Assembly (NCBI GenBank): GCA_016177875.1
Contig: JACOUL010000017.1
Coordinates: forward strand, 1 to 64,000
Source of the DNA: Burkholderiales bacterium
Lineage (GTDB): Bacteria; Pseudomonadota; Gammaproteobacteria; Burkholderiales; Burkholderiaceae_D
DNA: 64,000 bases
Reading direction: 5' to 3'
Both the position numbers and the translations under genes were made by a program. Below, piece after piece: positions 36,954 through 45,333 of the stretch (position 1 is the first letter of the stretch; every line of letters begins with the position of its first letter). The notes below the pieces were generated by a model. The model was given only the letters and a program-made list of their open reading frames with translations, made no database searches and was not told the DNA's origin.

Positions 36954-37592
36954 ATGGAATTACTTCTCGCAATCACCGGCGTACTAGGCGCCATAGCAAT
37001 CGGCGCCATCAGTCCGGGACCCAGCTTTGTGCTCGTTGCACGCACGGCGATCGCTGGTTCGCGCAAACAAGGCTTGGCTGCCGCGCTGGGAATGGGTGTA
37101 GGTGCTACGTTCTTTGCATCGCTGGTGCTGCTGGGCCTTCAAGTCCTCTTGGCTAGCGTTCCTTGGCTGTATCTTGCGCTCAAGCTTTTGGGCGGCGCCT
37201 ATCTTGTCTATCTCGCCGTCCGCATCTGGCGTGGAGCGAAGGAGCCAATTGCGGTGACGCCTGCCGATAACCACGACGAATCAGGTTCGCTCTCCAAGGC
37301 GTTTTTGCTCGGCCTGTTCACACAAATCAGCAATCCCAAGACCGCCGTCGTATACGGCGGCATTTTCTCTGCATTGCTGCCTCAACAGCTCCCGTACTCG
37401 GTCGCCCTAACGCTACCCTTGCTGGTCTTTGTCATTGAGGCCGGCTGGTATGCTCTGGTTGCGGTCGCGATGTCGTCTTCGTCGCTGCGCGTTGCTTATC
37501 TTCGCTCCAAGGCGAACATCGATCGCATTGCAGGCGGAGTGATGGGGCTGCTTGGATTGAAACTTGTTTTGGCTGCCAAGCCATCGGCATGA
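36954..37592 (+). CDS. LysE/RhtB family amino-acid exporter
   Basis: This 212-aa protein has six membrane helices and the LysE/RhtB N-terminal motif (GAISPGPSFVLVARTAI, then GLAAALGMGVGA), followed by LKLLGGAYLVYLAVRIWRG. Such proteins export amino acids or small metabolites by proton exchange; the substrate is unknown. An AAGGAACCTCCCCAA stretch precedes the ATG. It is followed 13 bp later by the GFA-family gene, possibly co-transcribed. Confidence 0.93.
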   Translation: MELLLAITGVLGAIAIGAISPGPSFVLVARTAIAGSRKQGLAAALGMGVGATFFASLVLLGLQVLLASVPWLYLALKLLGGAYLVYLAVRIWRGAKEPIAVTPADNHDESGSLSKAFLLGLFTQISNPKTAVVYGGIFSALLPQQLPYSVALTLPLLVFVIEAGWYALVAVAMSSSSLRVAYLRSKANIDRIAGGVMGLLGLKLVLAAKPSA

Positions 37593-37605
37593 CAGGAGAG
37601 CCACT

Positions 37606-38052
37606 ATGCAGACGTCGCCAAGACAAGATTCCGAAGAAATAGTTAGCGTCTTTCATCGAACCGCCAGATGCGCATGCGGATCCGCGTCAATCACTGTAGA
37701 GGGCGATCCCAAAGTGCATGCGGTATGCCACTGCACCAATTGCAAGCGCCGCACCGGCAGCGCATTTGGCATCTCCGCTTATTTCTTCCGTGAGTCCATC
37801 GTCGCTACTTCTGGACAGATGAAGGTATACGCATTTCATCATGCCGCCCAAAACCACGACCAGGAACGGCATTTCTGCGCGTCGTGCGGCACCACGCTAT
37901 TCTGGTATATCTCTACGCAACCGAAATTGATCGGCATTGCCGGCGGTTGTTTTGCAGATGAAAATCTTGGCGAGCCAACGATGTCGGTTAGCCATGGGAA
38001 GAAATCCGGATGGGTGGCAGTGCCTGATAGCTGGAAAACGATTCAGGAATGA
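37606..38052 (+). CDS. GFA-family (glutathione-dependent formaldehyde-activating/CENP-V) protein
   Basis: This 148-aa zinc-binding protein has Cys motifs CACGS, CHCTNCKRRTGS and CASCGTTLFWY, the pattern of the GFA/CENP-V family. Most members have unknown reactions; true Gfa catalyses or aids S-hydroxymethylglutathione formation. No formaldehyde dehydrogenase is adjacent. The ATG at 37606 follows AGGAGA. Confidence 0.92.
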   Translation: MQTSPRQDSEEIVSVFHRTARCACGSASITVEGDPKVHAVCHCTNCKRRTGSAFGISAYFFRESIVATSGQMKVYAFHHAAQNHDQERHFCASCGTTLFWYISTQPKLIGIAGGCFADENLGEPTMSVSHGKKSGWVAVPDSWKTIQE

Positions 38053-38158
38053 CGCATTTCACCGACATACTGCCGCCATGGCGCTTGTGCTCGGCATTTC
38101 TCGCCGCGAATGTCGTGCGGCGTAAAAAATAACTTAGTTACTGAATCAAGGAGTCGCG

Positions 38159-38638
38159 ATGTCTGATCAACTTCGCCCTACGGCGATCGTGGCGTTGGAA
38201 GCTGCGCCGCGCACCAAACCGTCCAACTATCCGGAACCCTTTGCTTCGCGCATGGCGGGCCGGATCAAGCGTCCGCTCGGCGACGTATTCGGCTTGAGCA
38301 ATTTCGGGGTCAATCTCACGCACTTGGCACCCGGCGCAATCTCCGCCCTGCGCCATGCGCATTCCAAACAAGATGAGTTCATTTACATATTGTCCGGCCA
38401 TCCGGTCTTGCTTACCGATGCCGGAGAAACGCCGCTGGCGCCTGGCATGTGCGCGGGCTTTAAAGCCGGAACGGGAGACGGACATCAGCTGATCAATCGC
38501 AGCAGCGAAGAAGTGGTGTATTTAGAAGTCGGCGACAGGACGGCGGGAGATACGGCTTCCTATCCCGACGATGACATTCAAGCCGCGCTCATCGACGGCG
38601 CATGGCGCTTTGCCCATAAGGACGGCACGCCCTATTGA
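38159..38638 (+). CDS. Cupin-domain protein
   Basis: This 159-aa protein has a single cupin barrel: the first motif around LRHAHSKQDEFIYILSGHPVL (His-x-His with a following Glu as metal ligands) and the second around FKAGTGDGHQLINRS. It is similar to small cupins that bind metal and modify or sense small molecules. A CAAGGAG ribosome site precedes the ATG. The neighbours give no pathway. Confidence 0.9.
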   Translation: MSDQLRPTAIVALEAAPRTKPSNYPEPFASRMAGRIKRPLGDVFGLSNFGVNLTHLAPGAISALRHAHSKQDEFIYILSGHPVLLTDAGETPLAPGMCAGFKAGTGDGHQLINRSSEEVVYLEVGDRTAGDTASYPDDDIQAALIDGAWRFAHKDGTPY

Positions 38639-38656
38639 CGCGGCGGCATCCAACAA

Positions 38657-39592
38657 TCACGCCAGCGTGTGCGGCTGCTCGATCATCTGTTGATAGATCA
38701 AGCTTTGCAAAATCATTTTGTCGTTCTGCGGCACGTCGACAAACTGAATGCCGTGATGGAACCTAAGCGGGTCTTCTTTTTCATTATCCTCATCGGTGAA
38801 GACGTTGCGAATGATCGCCTTGGTTGTTACATAAGCTTCCATGTTGTGCAGGTTGACGCGGAAGGATAGGCTTATCTCTTGAGATTTTTCCCCTAAGGCT
38901 TGGCGCGATTTAACCAAGGCGCCGTCCGCGCTCAAATCGACAATGACGCCCGATAATTTTTCTGCCTTGTCGCCGGCATCAGGTTTGGCGATCGAGGCGA
39001 TGATCCTGGTCTTGATGCGCGGCGACTTGCGCACCACGGCGCCCTGTATCACTTCCGGCCAGGACAGATGAAGATAACTATAGGGCAGTTTGCAAACGCG
39101 CACGACGTAGCAATCGAAGCCGAAGGCACGCTGCGTGCTGAATACGCGTGCGACGATCTTGTCTTCTTCGCGCAATGGCAAACGCATGCCGTTGAAAGCC
39201 GGCGCGGTAACCAGGAGACTGGCGTTTTCGAAAAAGCCGATGAGCCGAACGATGAAACGATCGGTGCCCATCGATGCCGGCGGCTGCAATTGAATGCGGT
39301 CGCCCACGCGCAGGCGCATGTCGGCAAAGGTGAAGCGACTCTCCGCGCCCTTCGCAAGAGATTCATCCAACTCCGTGCTTTGCGCGTTTGCGGGTCCGGA
39401 AACAATATTGCCGCCGGACGCTTCCCATGAAATCTCCCGCAAGGGACGCTTGGCGATGAGAGACTGCCGCTGACCTTCCGTCTCGATCAACTGACCATGT
39501 TCGAGTAAGACATTGCGGTCCTGATCGTATAGCGTCCAGGGCGCTGGCTTGCCGACTGCGAGCTTATCGGCTTCCGCTGGGGTCAGGCTCAT
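38657..39592 (-). CDS. PilZ-domain, YcgR-like c-di-GMP effector
   Basis: This 311-aa protein combines an N-terminal beta-rich YcgR-N-like region (LRVGDRIQLQPPAS) with a C-terminal PilZ domain. The c-di-GMP motifs are visible: the Arg-rich VRKSPRIKTR (R-x3-R) and DLSADGALV (D/N-x-S-x2-G). It should bind cyclic di-GMP and act on flagellar motility or exopolysaccharide. No flagellar genes are adjacent. An extra segment of about 80 residues at the N-terminus lacks recognisable motifs. It is divergent from the ABM gene. Confidence 0.87.
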   Translation of the reverse strand: MSLTPAEADKLAVGKPAPWTLYDQDRNVLLEHGQLIETEGQRQSLIAKRPLREISWEASGGNIVSGPANAQSTELDESLAKGAESRFTFADMRLRVGDRIQLQPPASMGTDRFIVRLIGFFENASLLVTAPAFNGMRLPLREEDKIVARVFSTQRAFGFDCYVVRVCKLPYSYLHLSWPEVIQGAVVRKSPRIKTRIIASIAKPDAGDKAEKLSGVIVDLSADGALVKSRQALGEKSQEISLSFRVNLHNMEAYVTTKAIIRNVFTDEDNEKEDPLRFHHGIQFVDVPQNDKMILQSLIYQQMIEQPHTLA

Positions 39593-39760
39593 GAGGTCTC
39601 CGTTTTGAGGCGCCTTGGTGCTTCGTTGTTATGATAACGCTGCCCTATTCTGGCATATTGCCGCGCAATTGGCATGTTTTGGTGGCCCTGCATCGTTTGC
39701 TGGAATTTTTTGCAATATTGATGATAATCTTGTCTCTCCATCCATTCTTGGAGCGAATGC

Positions 39761-40054
39761 ATGTATGTCGTGATTTTCCGGGCGAAGACGCGCGTGCTCG
39801 ACGATGAATATTTCAAGGTGGCCGAACGCATGCGCGAGTTGGCGTTGAATCAATTCGGCTGTCTGGATTTTCAGTCTACCAGCGAGGGAGATCAAGAGAT
39901 TTCGCTCTCGTATTGGCCCGACGAACATAGCATCCGTGCCTGGAAGACGCATTCGGAACATGTACTGGCGCAGCAACTCGGCAGAGAGCGATGGTATGAG
40001 TCGTATATCGTTCAGGTCGCGCACATCGCGCGCGAATACCGCGTCACGAATTAA
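39761..40054 (+). CDS. Antibiotic biosynthesis monooxygenase (ABM) superfamily protein
   Basis: This 97-aa single ferredoxin-like ABM domain shows VVIFRAKTRVLDDEY, CLDFQSTSE and ISLSYWPDEHSIRAWKTHSEH. Members are small oxygenases or heme-degrading and stress proteins; the role is not determinable. It is followed 14 bp later by an uncharacterised membrane protein gene. Confidence 0.88.
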   Translation: MYVVIFRAKTRVLDDEYFKVAERMRELALNQFGCLDFQSTSEGDQEISLSYWPDEHSIRAWKTHSEHVLAQQLGRERWYESYIVQVAHIAREYRVTN

Positions 40055-40068
40055 GCCCGGAAAAAACG

Positions 40069-40740
40069 ATGAGCGAATTCATGCCGCCGCCGGAGCTCTC
40101 GCGTCGTAAATTATCGGTCCGGCGCAAGAATGGCCGCCTCATTCTCGGAACGCCGATGGGGCGTCATCTCTGGGTGGGTTTGCTCTGTATCTTGCTGCCT
40201 GCCGTTTTCTGGGCAATTCAAATGCCGAAGGCAGGAAAAAATTTCAGCATGACTTCCGGAATCGAGAATCGATGGCTTGCCGCGCTGCTCGATCACATAT
40301 TGCCGGATCCCTCGACAGCGCCTCTGCCCATGCAATTAATCGCGCTGGGATTCGTCATGGTTGGACTTTTGTTTTTGTTTCACGGTTTGGTCACGGTGGT
40401 CGACAAGAACGGCATCTCCACGACGCATTCCCTGTTTTTTCTACCTTACTATCGTGCGCATATTCCGACGCAGGACATCATTTCTTTTTCATTGTCGACC
40501 AACGGCAGTTTCAGCCGCGCGAATGGCGAGATTGAACACTTGTATTGCGTGATAGCGAATTGCAGCGCGCCGCCGCGGCTGCGCTTTTGCGGTTTTCCGG
40601 TGAAGGCAGGCATGGCGGGAAAAGAAGTGTGGCAAGAATGGCTTGCCTTTAGCCTGCCGGGAGAAAATGCCGGCGATTATGTGATTAGCTTGGTAAAGGA
40701 GGCCTGTTCCTTACCGCAGCGCAGCGACGATTCCAGGTAA
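40069..40740 (+). CDS. Uncharacterised two-helix membrane protein
   Basis: This 223-aa protein has two membrane helices (about 31-47 and 89-110) separated by a short loop, and a soluble C-terminal half. The pattern resembles PH-like or DUF membrane proteins with a trailing beta domain, but I do not recognise the family. It follows the ABM gene by 14 bp. It is convergent with waaA, only 2 bp apart. Confidence 0.7.
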   Translation: MSEFMPPPELSRRKLSVRRKNGRLILGTPMGRHLWVGLLCILLPAVFWAIQMPKAGKNFSMTSGIENRWLAALLDHILPDPSTAPLPMQLIALGFVMVGLLFLFHGLVTVVDKNGISTTHSLFFLPYYRAHIPTQDIISFSLSTNGSFSRANGEIEHLYCVIANCSAPPRLRFCGFPVKAGMAGKEVWQEWLAFSLPGENAGDYVISLVKEACSLPQRSDDSR

Positions 40741-40742
40741 CG

Positions 40743-42014
40743 TCAATTCAAAAACGGCTGCAGCAGCGCCACTGTGCGCGCAGTCGCGCCGCGATGCTGC
40801 TCGGCGAAGGCCTTTGCCTTGGCGCCCATCACAATTCGTTCCACATCGGATTGCAGCAGCCGAGCGGCGACATTGAGCATCATGTCGGCATTCGTCACTC
40901 GCAAAGCGGCGCCGGCATTGATTGCCTCCTCAGTCACGACGCCGAAATTGAAGGTATGAGGCCCGATCAGCACCGGCTTACCGACGGCACAAGCTTCAAT
41001 CAAGTTTTGTCCGCCCAAGGGCAAGAGACTGCCGCCGATAAAAGCGACGTCGCAAGCAGAGTAATAAGCGAACATTTCACCCATGGTGTCGCCTAGCAAA
41101 ATCCTCACTTCCGGTCCGATCCACTCGGTGCGCATTTCAGATCGCCGGCACAGCATGATATTGCGCATCGCGACCATGCGCGCGACCTCGTCGAAGCGTT
41201 GAGGATGGCGCGGAACGATCACGACCAATGCGCCTTGCAGATCGACTGCTTCGAGAGCATCCAAAATCAATGCCTCCTCGCCTTCCCGGGTACTGGCGCA
41301 CAAGAGCACGCGCCGCTCGCCGATCTGGCCGCGCAATGCCGTGCCTTTGATCAAAACTTCCGGAGGCGGCGCGACGTCGAACTTGATGCTGCCGGTGACA
41401 GGTACGTTCTGTGCGCCGAGTTGCTTAATACGTTGGGCGTCGGCTTCGGTTTGAGCGGCGATGCAGGTAATGCTTCGAGTGGCCTCGCCCATCAGGCTCG
41501 ACAATTTTTGCGCTTTGGCCAAGGACCGTTCCGACAATCTCGCATTGACCAACGCGACCGGGACGCCATGCTTGGCGCATTGTGCAATCAAGTTCGGCCA
41601 CACCTCGGTTTCCATCAAAATGCACAACTGCGGTGAAAAATGCCGAATGAAACGACGCACCATCCAGCCGATGTCGTAAGGAACATAACATTGCACGACA
41701 CGGGGCAAGCGTTTCTCAAACAATGTTTTTCCGGTAGCGCGCCCGGTTGGCGTCATGTGCGTCAACAGGATAAGGTGCTCAGGGTAGCTCAACAAAAGAT
41801 TGTCGACCAAGGGTTCGGCGGCACGCGTCTCTCCCACCGACACCGCGTGTACCCAAATGATTTTTTTCGACGTATCGAATGCCAAGTTGTCGTATTTGCC
41901 GAGACGTTCGGACAAGTGCTGCCGATAGCCGATTTCTTTGCGCCCACGCCACCATAGTCGCAGCAACACCAGCGGCAAAAGAAAGTGCCAAAGTAGTGAA
42001 TACAGGAAGCGCAT
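40743..42014 (-). CDS. waaA: Kdo transferase, 3-deoxy-D-manno-octulosonate transferase
   Basis: This 423-aa GT-B glycosyltransferase adds Kdo to lipid IVA at the inner membrane. Typical features are an N-terminal membrane anchor, the acceptor-side WVHAVSVGETRAAEPL loop, METEVWPNLI and the CMP-Kdo-side ACAVGKPVLIGPHTFNF. It is last of the waaC-kdoO-waaA group. The start ATG at 42014 shares one base with the kdoO stop (TAATG), so translation is coupled. It supplies the Kdo that the kdoO product would hydroxylate. Confidence 0.96.
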   Translation of the reverse strand: MRFLYSLLWHFLLPLVLLRLWWRGRKEIGYRQHLSERLGKYDNLAFDTSKKIIWVHAVSVGETRAAEPLVDNLLLSYPEHLILLTHMTPTGRATGKTLFEKRLPRVVQCYVPYDIGWMVRRFIRHFSPQLCILMETEVWPNLIAQCAKHGVPVALVNARLSERSLAKAQKLSSLMGEATRSITCIAAQTEADAQRIKQLGAQNVPVTGSIKFDVAPPPEVLIKGTALRGQIGERRVLLCASTREGEEALILDALEAVDLQGALVVIVPRHPQRFDEVARMVAMRNIMLCRRSEMRTEWIGPEVRILLGDTMGEMFAYYSACDVAFIGGSLLPLGGQNLIEACAVGKPVLIGPHTFNFGVVTEEAINAGAALRVTNADMMLNVAARLLQSDVERIVMGAKAKAFAEQHRGATARTVALLQPFLN

Positions 42015-42883
42015 TAGATCAGTGTGCGGCCGGTCAGGCGCGTAAGAATTGCCAAGGGACTGGCATCAGGGTCGTATTGCTTTTGCACCGGCAAATGAAA
42101 AGTTTGCTCCATCATGTACTGACCCGACATGACGGCGTGCGAAGTCTGGTCGGAAAAACACACCCACACTGAGCCCGATGGAAAAGGCATCGTGATCTGC
42201 GGTGATTTTTCTTGATATTCCAAGTCCGACTTCATCGCATCATGCAATTGCAGCATCAAGTGATCGTATTCACTGCGAAAAGACTTGGTGACATGCAATG
42301 CATTTAATGCCTTCGCTTGCCAACGCGAGTATGCCTTTGCGCGCGGAAGGAAACGGCGGGCGATTGCCTCAAACGGTTCACCGACGCGCCACACACGCGG
42401 TTGGCCCACGGGATTTACGTTGGTGAAGACACGCAGAATGCGTTCACCGTAATTGGGGCGCGAAGGAAATGCATCGACATGCAAGCGACGGTCATCGGCA
42501 CGCCAAGATTGGGCGCGTGTTTCAACTTGCATGGGCCGGTAACTGGTCGGCGCAAGACGCAACATATCTGTGTAACGCGGCAACAATGAATTAATCAAGG
42601 TTTGCGCTTGCCTTCGAAATCGCGCGATCATCGTTGCCAACGCTGCTTGGCTTGCAGCGTCGCCGCTCGCGCCTTTTAAATTTTCGCTTGCGCCTAGACT
42701 AATGTTGCGGGCTTTAGCATCGCGAATAGAGGGTGTGTAAAAACGCTGCTCCTCCGGCGCGGTCTGAAATGCGAGCCGCGGGAAATACAAGACCTTGCCG
42801 GCTTCCAGTGCGGCAATCCAAGTATCGTTTGCATGGGAAATCCGCCATTCGGCGGAATCGATCTCAAGAATTTGCGGTTCCAT
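42014..42883 (-). CDS. kdoO: Kdo 3-hydroxylase, Fe(II)/2-oxoglutarate-dependent
   Basis: This 289-aa protein matches the KdoO family, which hydroxylates Kdo in lipid A of Burkholderia and Yersinia. The iron-binding HxD is seen in RLHVDAFPSRP, and the distal His/Arg region in SHAVMSGQYMMEQ. The ATG at 42883 is chosen; it lies inside the waaC 3' end (20-bp overlap) and is followed by MEPQILEIDSAEW, the expected start. Its place between waaC and waaA fits action on the inner core. The product would be 3-hydroxy-Kdo (Ko) in LPS. Confidence 0.85.
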   Translation of the reverse strand: MEPQILEIDSAEWRISHANDTWIAALEAGKVLYFPRLAFQTAPEEQRFYTPSIRDAKARNISLGASENLKGASGDAASQAALATMIARFRRQAQTLINSLLPRYTDMLRLAPTSYRPMQVETRAQSWRADDRRLHVDAFPSRPNYGERILRVFTNVNPVGQPRVWRVGEPFEAIARRFLPRAKAYSRWQAKALNALHVTKSFRSEYDHLMLQLHDAMKSDLEYQEKSPQITMPFPSGSVWVCFSDQTSHAVMSGQYMMEQTFHLPVQKQYDPDASPLAILTRLTGRTLI

Positions 42884-43895
42884 CGGCTCTATTATGCCGG
42901 AACGTCGTACCGGCGAGCAGACGGTCGACGGCCGCCAGGACTTCGGCGACGGCAGGCGGCGTACCTTGATCGCCCAGATTGATAATGTTTTGCGACCAAT
43001 TGCCTTCGGTTTTCCAACGCGGCGAATCACAATACAACTCGATGGTGGGGCGGCAGAAGGCTGCGGCAATATGCGTTAGTCCCGTATCCACGCCGACGGC
43101 CAAGGCGGCACGTTGCGCCAGCAACACTGCATCCATCATCCCCAGTTTGGGCAATAGCTGAGCATTGGGCATGCGTTGCGCCAACTTCTGCGCCGCGTCT
43201 TCTTCGGCCGCATTACCCCAGGGGAGGAGCACCGGCATGCCGCGCCCTTCCAATGCGCGCGCCAGCTCTATCCAATTTGCAGGCTGCCATTGTTTTGCCG
43301 CGCGCGCTGTCGCGTGAAAAAAAACGGCATAGGGTTCCGTGGGGAGCCAAGCCGGCTGCGCTTGTTGCAGTATCTGCGGCAACTGCAAATTGAAATCCGC
43401 CGGCGTGTCGATCGCATAGCCGAGCGCTGCAGCCGCCACTAAGCGAGCGCGCTCAACCGCGTGCGTATGACGGCCGACCGGTACGCTCTGAGTATGAAAT
43501 AGACGCGAAATGGGTTCGTAGCCGGAACCCTCGGTCGCGTTAGCCAAGCCCACGCGCTTGCCGCCTGCCGACAACCGCGCCATGCGCATGACGGCGCTGG
43601 TTTTGAACAAGCCCTGGGTATCGAAGATGAAATCGTATTCCTGGCTCCGCAAGCGTTGATAGAAACCGCGCATCTCGGCGCGCGTCGCTTTTGTCCAAAA
43701 GCGTTTGCGCCACCGCCGCAATGCAAAAGGAATGACGTTGCGCACGCCGCCGTTCATGCGCACCAGATCGAGATACGCTTCTTCGACGACCCAATCCACA
43801 TGGGCCTGCGGAAAGTGCCGCAAAATATCCGCCACCATCGGCATGTTGTGAATCACGTCGCCCAGGGACGATACGCGAACGATGAGGATGTTCAA
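42864..43895 (-). CDS. waaC: LPS heptosyltransferase I
   Basis: This 343-aa GT9 heptosyltransferase starts NILIVRVSSLGDVIHNMPM, the nucleotide-sugar N-terminal motif of WaaC. It ends with the GVDTGLTHIAAAF strand and PTIELYCDSPRWKTEG, typical of the ADP-heptose pocket. It adds the first heptose to Kdo2-lipid A. The start codon is TTG at 43895; no in-frame ATG lies close upstream. It is followed by kdoO (20-bp overlap) and preceded by the phosphomannomutase gene after 10 bp. Confidence 0.95.
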   Translation of the reverse strand: MNILIVRVSSLGDVIHNMPMVADILRHFPQAHVDWVVEEAYLDLVRMNGGVRNVIPFALRRWRKRFWTKATRAEMRGFYQRLRSQEYDFIFDTQGLFKTSAVMRMARLSAGGKRVGLANATEGSGYEPISRLFHTQSVPVGRHTHAVERARLVAAAALGYAIDTPADFNLQLPQILQQAQPAWLPTEPYAVFFHATARAAKQWQPANWIELARALEGRGMPVLLPWGNAAEEDAAQKLAQRMPNAQLLPKLGMMDAVLLAQRAALAVGVDTGLTHIAAAFCRPTIELYCDSPRWKTEGNWSQNIINLGDQGTPPAVAEVLAAVDRLLAGTTFRHNRADGTANS

Positions 43896-43905
43896 AGCGG
43901 CGACA

Positions 43906-45294
43906 TTAAAAAGGCAGTGCGGCGTCCGGCTTGGCGGCTTGGATCACACGCTTGAATTCGCTTTGAATGCGCTGCAAAGCTTCTTCTGATTCCGCTTCGA
44001 AACGCATGACGATCACCGGCGTCGTGTTGGAAGAACGTGCCAAACCGAATCCATCCGGGTATTCCACGCGCAAGCCATCGATGGTGATGACTTGATCTGC
44101 GCCGGGGAAACGCGCTTCACGCTGCATCTTTTCAATGAGCGTGAAATTTTCGCCCTCGGCGAGCTTTAATTGCAACTCAGGGGTGCTGGTCGATTGCGGC
44201 AAGGCGTTCAACACCGTGGACGGATTATCCTTGCGGCTCAACAATTCCAGCAAGCGCGCGCCGGCATACAAGCCGTCGTCGAAACCGTACCAGCGGTCTT
44301 TGAAGAAAATGTGACCGCTCATCTCTCCACCAAGCGGGGCACCAGTTTCGCGCATCTTGGCTTTCACCAAAGAGTGACCGGTTTTCCACATCATCGATTT
44401 TCCACCGCGTGCTGCGACCCAAGGGGCCAGGTGACGCGTGCATTTGACGTCGTACAGAATTTGCGCGCCCGGATTGCGAGACAACACTTCTTCGGCAAAC
44501 AACATCAATTGCCGGTCCGGGTAAATAATTTGCCCGTCTTTGGTTACGACGCCGAGACGATCGCCGTCGCCGTCGAACGCAAGTCCCAGCTCGGCATCGG
44601 TCTCCTGCAGGCAGCGGATGAGGTCTTGCAAGTTTTCCGGATGCGCGGGGTCGGGATGATGGTTAGGAAAAGTGCCGTCGACTTCGCAAAACAATTCGAT
44701 GACCTCGCAGCCCATCGCACGATACAAGTCGCCCGCGAACGCACCCGCCACGCCATTGCCGCAATCGACGGCAATCTTCATCGGGCGCACCATTTTCACG
44801 TCGCTTGAAATGCGCTGCAAATAAGCGTCTCGAATGTCATGAGTACGATAGCGGCCGTCGCCGCTCGCGAATTGGCCATGGACGATAGTCTGATAGAGCG
44901 CTTGGATGGCATCGCCGTAGATGGCTTCGCCGGCCAACACCATTTTGAAACCGTTGTAGTCCGGCGGATTATGGCTGCCGGTGACCATGATGCCGGATTT
45001 CGCTTCAAGTACGTTGGTGGCGAAATACACCAAAGGTGTTGCGACCATGCCGAGATCGATCACATCGACGCCGGTCGACTGCAAACCTGCTGCCAAGGCG
45101 TTTGCAAGCTCCGGCCCCGACAAGCGGCCGTCGCGGCCTATCACCACGACGCTTTCGCCTTTGGCACGCACGGCGCTGCCGAACGCTTGGCCGATTAAGC
45201 GGGCGACGGATGCGTCCAAAGTCTTGCCGACGATGCCGCGAATATCGTACGCTTTGAAAATACTTTGAGAGAGTGTCTGCATAGGGTCTGTCAT
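43906..45294 (-). CDS. Phosphomannomutase/phosphoglucomutase (AlgC/ManB type)
   Basis: This 462-aa alpha-D-phosphohexomutase has the phosphoserine loop MVTGSHNPPDYNG (catalytic Ser), the metal loop DGDGDRLG, the sugar-binding GGEMSGHIF and a C-terminal phosphate-binding VMRFEAESEE region. It interconverts Man-6-P/Man-1-P or Glc-6-P/Glc-1-P, supplying GDP-mannose or, via Glc-1-P, dTDP-rhamnose made by the nearby rml genes. The start at 45294 (MTDPMQTL) is chosen; an ATG at 45282 is the alternative. Confidence 0.92.
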   Translation of the reverse strand: MTDPMQTLSQSIFKAYDIRGIVGKTLDASVARLIGQAFGSAVRAKGESVVVIGRDGRLSGPELANALAAGLQSTGVDVIDLGMVATPLVYFATNVLEAKSGIMVTGSHNPPDYNGFKMVLAGEAIYGDAIQALYQTIVHGQFASGDGRYRTHDIRDAYLQRISSDVKMVRPMKIAVDCGNGVAGAFAGDLYRAMGCEVIELFCEVDGTFPNHHPDPAHPENLQDLIRCLQETDAELGLAFDGDGDRLGVVTKDGQIIYPDRQLMLFAEEVLSRNPGAQILYDVKCTRHLAPWVAARGGKSMMWKTGHSLVKAKMRETGAPLGGEMSGHIFFKDRWYGFDDGLYAGARLLELLSRKDNPSTVLNALPQSTSTPELQLKLAEGENFTLIEKMQREARFPGADQVITIDGLRVEYPDGFGLARSSNTTPVIVMRFEAESEEALQRIQSEFKRVIQAAKPDAALPF

Positions 45295-45333
45295 AACTGG
45301 ATTGGGACTGCGCACGAATTGTATGCGTAAACC

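Noticed and set aside
38053..38158. Possible terminator CGCCGC-9-GCGGCG followed by an A-run
   Set aside because: The run is A, not T, on the coding strand, and the T-run would precede the stem on the other strand; it does not fit a terminator in either direction.
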